Positions 9,001-10,496 of a stretch of DNA of 10,496 nucleotides are shown here, one piece after another. Every line of letters starts with the position of its first letter. Positions within the stretch are counted from its first letter, which is position 1. The DNA comes from a bacterium. GTDB lineage: Bacteria; Latescibacterota; UBA2968. Both the position numbers and the translations under genes were made by a program. The stretch spans positions 1-10,496 of the forward strand of contig JAPUJS010000019.1 in NCBI GenBank assembly GCA_027296045.1, written 5' to 3'. The notes beneath the pieces are model-generated. The model was not told where the DNA came from and did no database searches. It saw only the letters and a program-made list of their open reading frames with translations.

Positions 9001-9291
9001 GCCCTTTTGCCAACCGACTATGTCCTGGAACACAACTTCCCCAACCCCTTCAACCCCGACACCACCATCCGCTATGCCGTTCCCGAAGCCGGCAAGATCA
9101 CCCTCACGGTCTACAGCGTGCTGGGTCAAGAAGTGGTCACCCTGGTCAACACCCACCACCTGGCCGGCTATTACACCCTCCAGTGGAACGGTCAGGATCG
9201 GTTTGGCAGAGGCGTCGCCAGCGGCATCTATCTCTACCACATGACCGCCGGGGAATTCGTCAAAACCCACAAAATGCTCCTGCTGAAATAA
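3094..9291 (+). CDS. Giant secreted mosaic protein: duplicated N-module, FN3-like array, dockerin, cohesin-like domain, type IX sorting domain
   Basis: A 2065-residue protein with a Sec signal peptide (1-30, cleavage likely after PVHA30). Its order is: a duplicated beta-rich module (35-170 and 269-413) with linker regions; about ten divergent fibronectin type III-like repeats (498-1536); a more canonical FN3 domain (1543-1633) and another FN3-like unit (1639-1744); a type I dockerin with two calcium loops (1751-1807); a cohesin-like beta-sandwich (1829-1966); and a C-terminal NFPNPFNP plus FlgD-like domain (1976-2065) ending KMLLLK, as in type IX secretion (type A sorting) cargo. No catalytic domain is recognisable, so an adhesive, scaffold or matrix role outside the cell is inferred. 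The start is fixed by GGAGG at 3083-3087 and by the signal peptide. A second secreted-protein gene begins 45 bases downstream with no terminator between. Domain identities at the C-terminal end are strong; the biological role and ligands are unknown. Confidence 0.95.
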   Translation: MYSSLRLSTPSLVFSTMAILLFAIHAPVHAQVRGGADIQLGQSDRTLTDTRSVEAAAGSQVVIDVFGSGYAGALGMEAIFQLSDPAAVTAAQGATAGIFPFALTSTIKNSTVNLTLGAFGAASESGDGLKYIGSLTLTMGPAFSTLEITFIKISFGAGLETNPNIVLTVTNPEGPGLPKTVAADLNPRPGNQNRLQARVNPGRAFPLQVFAGNLKKTTGFEIHLESDRDISDPSQIRFQAQNPFVVTTSSSGGPSDLPAPTASTIERAGADIQLGSGDGNYDASALSVAGTPGATVVVEVYGSGYQEKNGFTATFQVTNPSAIQSLDSSPGAFPLKLSSPKLEQNIEGNTITFNMASLSPLTDSGGGLKLLGTMTITLASDLGDGLGLTLSALSFDSAASQDETTPGAVLTVSSGAAPSGAPTPAGSSVTIEGRTIIAKAIAPGEGVTGNSRLGQFAIFVGSSFRGGELTLSKVIFTSGEQSETVEPGIVLKLGSVLTDAPVISDVTATASDTRAVIKWTTPNKESSGIVVYGTDRGNLNQQTSGTSDSSKKRHSALIENLERGVRVFYQIVATDEGGNSSDPFPPRPFFFVTRKRPDNLLPRILAGPFTLGLKTDGFTVFLTTDEAVNVDVLHGASEDALDQTATTPTPNSRSHHVSLTGLTGGTHFFQARLTDLNGNIFETPVKSVFIPSVIDVVAPRLLGRPSTFRAFNRVDLEVVLSEASAVALFFSTNKTTIEQIASSGTTKLALQNGEADLDLVTVNTLKDKQRISMANLLASTIYYGIIRMTDATGNVGFSNLFTFSTGEDEDTTAPRVGLPRVSTRNTEARISWKISEPATVEVQFDTTIAVLEDESGTVGEIVSLPDPIRNAVVALTNLTPLRKYYFQAFSTDLSGNGPTTFTGEFVTKFKADTEPPRVLGLPIGDARGVITWGATEDHSFVIRYRRIGAGKQTDEFTDTFVGTNVASNHAVPLSLEPGTYQFEVETTDLEGNIGISSSSEMRFTIPGADTNKPRIFRPLVRNFTPTSFTVEWKTNERSDSKAGIGLTTDYEIVTFDDPDLVLDHSITFSELTSGTLYHFFVGSADLQGNLATTTAAGTELGVSADYTFRTPTLEGLNQPIIDEIIVDIKDQLAIFQWTTDQTATSKVVIGVPAGSAQAAVEGTPVFGELSQIVVEGNTLVTNHSVAVPDLEPGVGYVFQLFSTSGAGLTGNSPSPSTSGVATKLQPPGGLGSFTTSTESDSQFPVITSGPTVIASTSSSLTVQWETDENSNSVVDFGASQEGGAAKQAVSLTAQEVSGASLTNHTVVLTNLNSGTTYAYEAASTDAVGNGAARSKVAYGTTLSDVDLTAPGIQGAPEVIYKNDRSATIRWVTTEAADAEVAFGTSQDSLLNIRTMPDIETEHTVTLTNLSNSTTYFFQVSSTDQNNNGPTKSSILSFDTDALPDTQDPTITDIAVAVSDSSALVTWKTNELSDSAVQFGTASGSLGLNLGDATDIIDHSVTLTNLQPNVQYFYIVESIDKSGNGPVESAEATFTTLATDAVQAPDAPSGLVASGGNAAVRLSWSVSPSAGVIGYTVERAEGEGAFSPLASIDAVTSYVDNNVQNGTAYRYQVKTVGLKQLTGTASTPTDAVTPTAESGPSAPTLFAIQGTQTAPTLVINNSTPLNPDDPLFYTFHIATSSDFSDAVTVAAGIVSGAGLAASDPTGITAWIVDRTLTDGTTYHYRVKAFDGAFDSAFLTGSFTVNASAPAFPGDFDGDRTVNFSDFLGLINTFNKTTGQDGFNPDADFNNDGSVNFADFVAFIKVFNKKYITGTSGSSKPVTPIAYGIDPAVRFQLVRQPSASAQDGQEIVVDVTVSDVENLKGYGVRLTYDPASLQFLDVASSEEALLKTEGRLAELFGVLENNPETGEIFIASAVTHGEPVQGQGTLFSLRFRLLDPKPRGELISIAEGLLIDDLLAINTAQNLGSRLALLPTDYVLEHNFPNPFNPDTTIRYAVPEAGKITLTVYSVLGQEVVTLVNTHHLAGYYTLQWNGQDRFGRGVASGIYLYHMTAGEFVKTHKMLLLK
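3196..3603 (+). repeat. N-terminal module, copy 1 (residues 35-170 of the giant protein)
   Basis: This segment starts GADIQLGQSD, continues with a VVIDVFGSGY strand and a GDGLKYIGSLTLTM strand, and ends in IVLTVT. The same order is seen in copy 2 at 3898-4332. The alternating hydrophobic strands suggest a beta-sandwich of cohesin-like or related fold, but I cannot name a family. Confidence 0.7.
3898..4332 (+). repeat. N-terminal module, copy 2 (residues 269-413 of the giant protein)
   Basis: It begins GADIQLGSGD and repeats copy 1 strand by strand: VVVEVYGSGY matches VVIDVFGSGY, GGGLKLLGTMTITL matches GDGLKYIGSLTLTM, and AVLTVS matches IVLTVT. At DNA level the two starts share GCCGATATTCAG. 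This indicates an internal duplication of a roughly 140-residue domain, with about 100 residues of different sequence between the copies. Confidence 0.7.
4585..8325 (+). repeat. Array of about twelve fibronectin type III-like repeats (residues 498-1744)
   Basis: Approximate units, in residues: 500-593, 600-690, 697-806, 811-907, 914-1005, 1011-1110, 1118-1236, 1242-1341, 1348-1440, 1446-1535, 1543-1633 and 1639-1744. The recurring pattern is a (D/T)xxxP start, a strand of the type AxIxWxTxExSxSxVxFG, then HxVxLTNLxPxTxYxFxVxSTDxxGN and a closing FxT strand. Units 8-10 match best; unit 3 (697-806) has lost the central Trp and unit 5 (914-1005) is shorter. Units 11 and 12 look more like standard FN3. 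Such arrays act as rods or sugar- and protein-binding spacers in secreted proteins. Confidence 0.8.
8344..8514 (+). other. Type I dockerin domain (residues 1751-1807)
   Basis: Two EF-hand-like calcium loops are visible. The first has Asp1753, Asp1755, Asp1757, Asn1761 and Asp1764; the second has Asp1786, Asn1788, Asp1790, Asn1794 and Asp1797. Each is followed by a hydrophobic helix (DFLGLINTF and DFVAFIKVF). This is the standard duplicated dockerin layout, about 33 residues between loops. Dockerins bind cohesin domains in a calcium-dependent way. Confidence 0.85.
8578..8991 (+). other. Cohesin-like domain (residues 1829-1966)
   Basis: The segment contains EIVVDVTVSDVENLKGYGV, then RLTYDPASLQFLDV, then GTLFSLRFRLLD, the strand order and wording typical of cohesin and cohesin-like bacterial domains (a VxVxVxxVxxLxGYxxxLxYDPxxL core). 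It sits between the dockerin and the sorting domain. Whether it binds a dockerin is not known from sequence. Confidence 0.65.
9019..9288 (+). other. Type IX secretion type A sorting / FlgD-like C-terminal domain (residues 1976-2065)
   Basis: The domain starts with YVLEHNFPNPFNPDTTIRY, continues with ITLTVYSVLGQEVVTLV, then GVASGIYLYHMTAGEF, and ends KTHKMLLLK. These are the hallmark motifs of C-terminal sorting domains that carry proteins through the type IX system and leave them on the surface or released. It is the best taxonomic clue in the window. Confidence 0.85.
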
Positions 9292-9336
9292 GGCGCTGCT
9301 AGAATCACGCGGTGTTAGACCCAGAAACGATTCCCT

Positions 9337-10496
9337 ATGATACATCCGAATGAGATCAGGCGCTGGCTGGTGGTTGTCGCATGGTTCGGCCTGTTGCTTC
9401 TTATCTCCCAATCAACAGCCTACGGTCAGGTCTTGACGGCCGCCTCGCAGAGTCTGCCCGGCACCGCCCTGGGTTCGGCGGCCTGGGGAGATTACGATGG
9501 CGACGGCGATCCCGATCTGCTCATAACCGGCCTCACCGGTCCTGCAGATGGTTGTGCCCCCCTTTCTCAAATTTTCCGGAATAGCGATTTTGCCAGTATC
9601 AACGCCCCCCTTATAGGGATCTCCATGGGTCAGGCCGTTTGGGGAGACTACGACGGGGATGGAGACCTCGACCTGGCCCTGGCAGGGTTTACAGCCGATA
9701 ACGAAGGTACCGTTCGGATTTACAAAAACGAAAACGGTGCCTTTGTCCTGGATTCCGATCAGGACTTTGTGCCCCTCCGATATTGCGCACTCGCCTGGGG
9801 AGACTACGACGGAGATGGAGACCTCGACCTCCTCGTTTCCGGCATGAGCGTCGGCGGAAACCCCCGCACCATACTCTATCGCAACGCCCGCATCGACCGA
9901 ACCCGCCTGGGCAGTCCCCTGGGAGGCCGCCCGGTGCTCCGGGAAGATGTGCCCAATACCGGGCGCCTCATCAACCTCAATCAGGGCAACATGGCCTGGG
10001 GCGATGTGGACAACGACGGAGACCTCGACCTGGTCCTTACAGGCTATGGCACAGGAGGGCCCCGCCAGGCCCAGATTTATCTCAACAATCCAACCGGAAC
10101 ACTCCTACAGGACGGCCGGAACACCGATTTAACACCCGTTTCAAACGGCGATCTGGCCTGGGGAGATTACGACAACGACGGAGACCTCGACCTCATCCTC
10201 TCGGGCTGGAACAAGGAGTGGGAAGCCACGCTGAATCTCTATACCAATTCTGCCGGTATTCTTCGAGAAAATACGACCTTCAGTTCCACCCGGACCATCG
10301 GTTCCGTGGCCTGGGGAGACTACGACAACGACGGCGATCTCGATCTGGCTGCTTCGGGCCAGAACAGCGCCTCCGACCGCTTTGCCTTCATCCTCCGAAA
10401 CGGCCCCCCCGGCACCTTCCAGGCCGACAACACCCAGAATATCAGCGGACTGAGAGGAGGCGATCTGGCCTGGGTAGACATCGACAACGATGGCGA
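9337..10496 (+). CDS. Secreted FG-GAP/VCBS-repeat beta-propeller protein (partial, 3' end outside window)
   Basis: From ATG 9337 the frame stays open for 386 codons to the window edge. The N-terminus MIHPNEIRRWLVVVAWFGLL followed by LLISQSTAYG looks like a Sec signal peptide, cut near residue 30. The rest is a chain of FG-GAP/VCBS-type units built around AWGDYDGDGDxDLxxxG, with core Trp codons at 9484, 9640, 9796, 9997, 10159, 10312 and 10471. That makes seven units, enough for a seven-bladed propeller, spaced 51-54 residues except for 67 between the third and fourth. Each loop has the DxDxDGDxD pattern that binds calcium in integrin-type propellers. The last unit reads AWVDIDNDGD, with Val for the usual Gly. 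The gene starts 45 bases after the giant secreted protein and is probably co-transcribed. The ribosome binding site is weak. Likely role: extracellular adhesion or ligand binding; a sorting domain may follow beyond the edge. Confidence 0.88.
   Translation, partial: MIHPNEIRRWLVVVAWFGLLLLISQSTAYGQVLTAASQSLPGTALGSAAWGDYDGDGDPDLLITGLTGPADGCAPLSQIFRNSDFASINAPLIGISMGQAVWGDYDGDGDLDLALAGFTADNEGTVRIYKNENGAFVLDSDQDFVPLRYCALAWGDYDGDGDLDLLVSGMSVGGNPRTILYRNARIDRTRLGSPLGGRPVLREDVPNTGRLINLNQGNMAWGDVDNDGDLDLVLTGYGTGGPRQAQIYLNNPTGTLLQDGRNTDLTPVSNGDLAWGDYDNDGDLDLILSGWNKEWEATLNLYTNSAGILRENTTFSSTRTIGSVAWGDYDNDGDLDLAASGQNSASDRFAFILRNGPPGTFQADNTQNISGLRGGDLAWVDIDNDG
9481..10496 (+). repeat. Tandem propeller-blade repeats, about 153-201 bases each
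   Basis: The seven unit cores start at 9481, 9637, 9793, 9994, 10156, 10309 and 10468 (each three bases before the Trp codon). The first two spacings are exactly 156 bases. Over the 36-base core, units two and three are identical at 34 positions, and GGAGACCTCGACCT is shared by units two to five. The identity is highest in the calcium loop and falls away in the connecting strands. Confidence 0.8.

Noticed and set aside
8140..9411. Long minus-strand open frame (423 codons) under the end of the giant gene and the start of the propeller gene
   Set aside because: It lies antisense to well-recognised dockerin, cohesin-like and sorting domains, its own translation resembles no known protein, and it spans two real genes. 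It is explained by codon bias on the plus strand.
9337..9429. Twin-arginine signal in the propeller protein (IRRWLVVV)
   Set aside because: The pair of Arg lacks the surrounding Ser/Thr and Phe-Leu-Lys consensus and the hydrophobic region is long, as in ordinary Sec signals.

Overview
The window looks like a piece of a Gram-negative genome from the FCB/Fibrobacteres-Chlorobi-Bacteroidetes superphylum or an allied candidate phylum (Latescibacterota, KSB1, Zixibacteria or Poribacteria are plausible). The main clue is the C-terminus of the giant secreted protein, which carries the NFPNPFNP motif and a FlgD-like/type A sorting domain typical of type IX secretion cargo. The dockerin with GDFDGDxxVNFxDF loops and the FG-GAP propeller protein next door fit the same groups. 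The exact lineage cannot be read from the window.

Left end (1-537): the first 59 codons of a minus-strand coiled-coil protein, with a good sigma70-type promoter (264-292) and ribosome binding site, then a divergent AT-rich intergenic region. Middle left (538-2779): a plus-strand two-gene unit encoding a MinD/FlhG-type deviant Walker A ATPase and a divergent family 9 (heptosyltransferase-like) glycosyltransferase. The two genes are separated by a 67-base gap that holds a 7-base tandem repeat and a hairpin. The unit ends in a clear rho-independent terminator (2732-2779).

Region 2780-3093 has no supportable gene. It holds a weak promoter candidate, a possible structured leader RNA (2948-3038) and a strong ribosome binding site. 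It leads into a 2065-residue secreted mosaic protein (3094-9291). That protein has, in order, a signal peptide, a duplicated N-terminal beta-sandwich module, about twelve tandem fibronectin type III-like repeats, a type I dockerin, a cohesin-like module and a type IX sorting domain. Forty-five bases downstream, without a visible terminator, a second secreted protein begins (9337 to the window end). It consists of FG-GAP/VCBS-type DxDxDGD repeats and is open at the right edge.

The two secreted genes are probably co-expressed and make calcium-dependent extracellular proteins for surface attachment, matrix or carbohydrate contact. Finding a dockerin and a cohesin-like module in one polypeptide with type IX sorting is the most interesting feature. 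No RNA genes, CRISPR arrays or intact mobile elements were seen.
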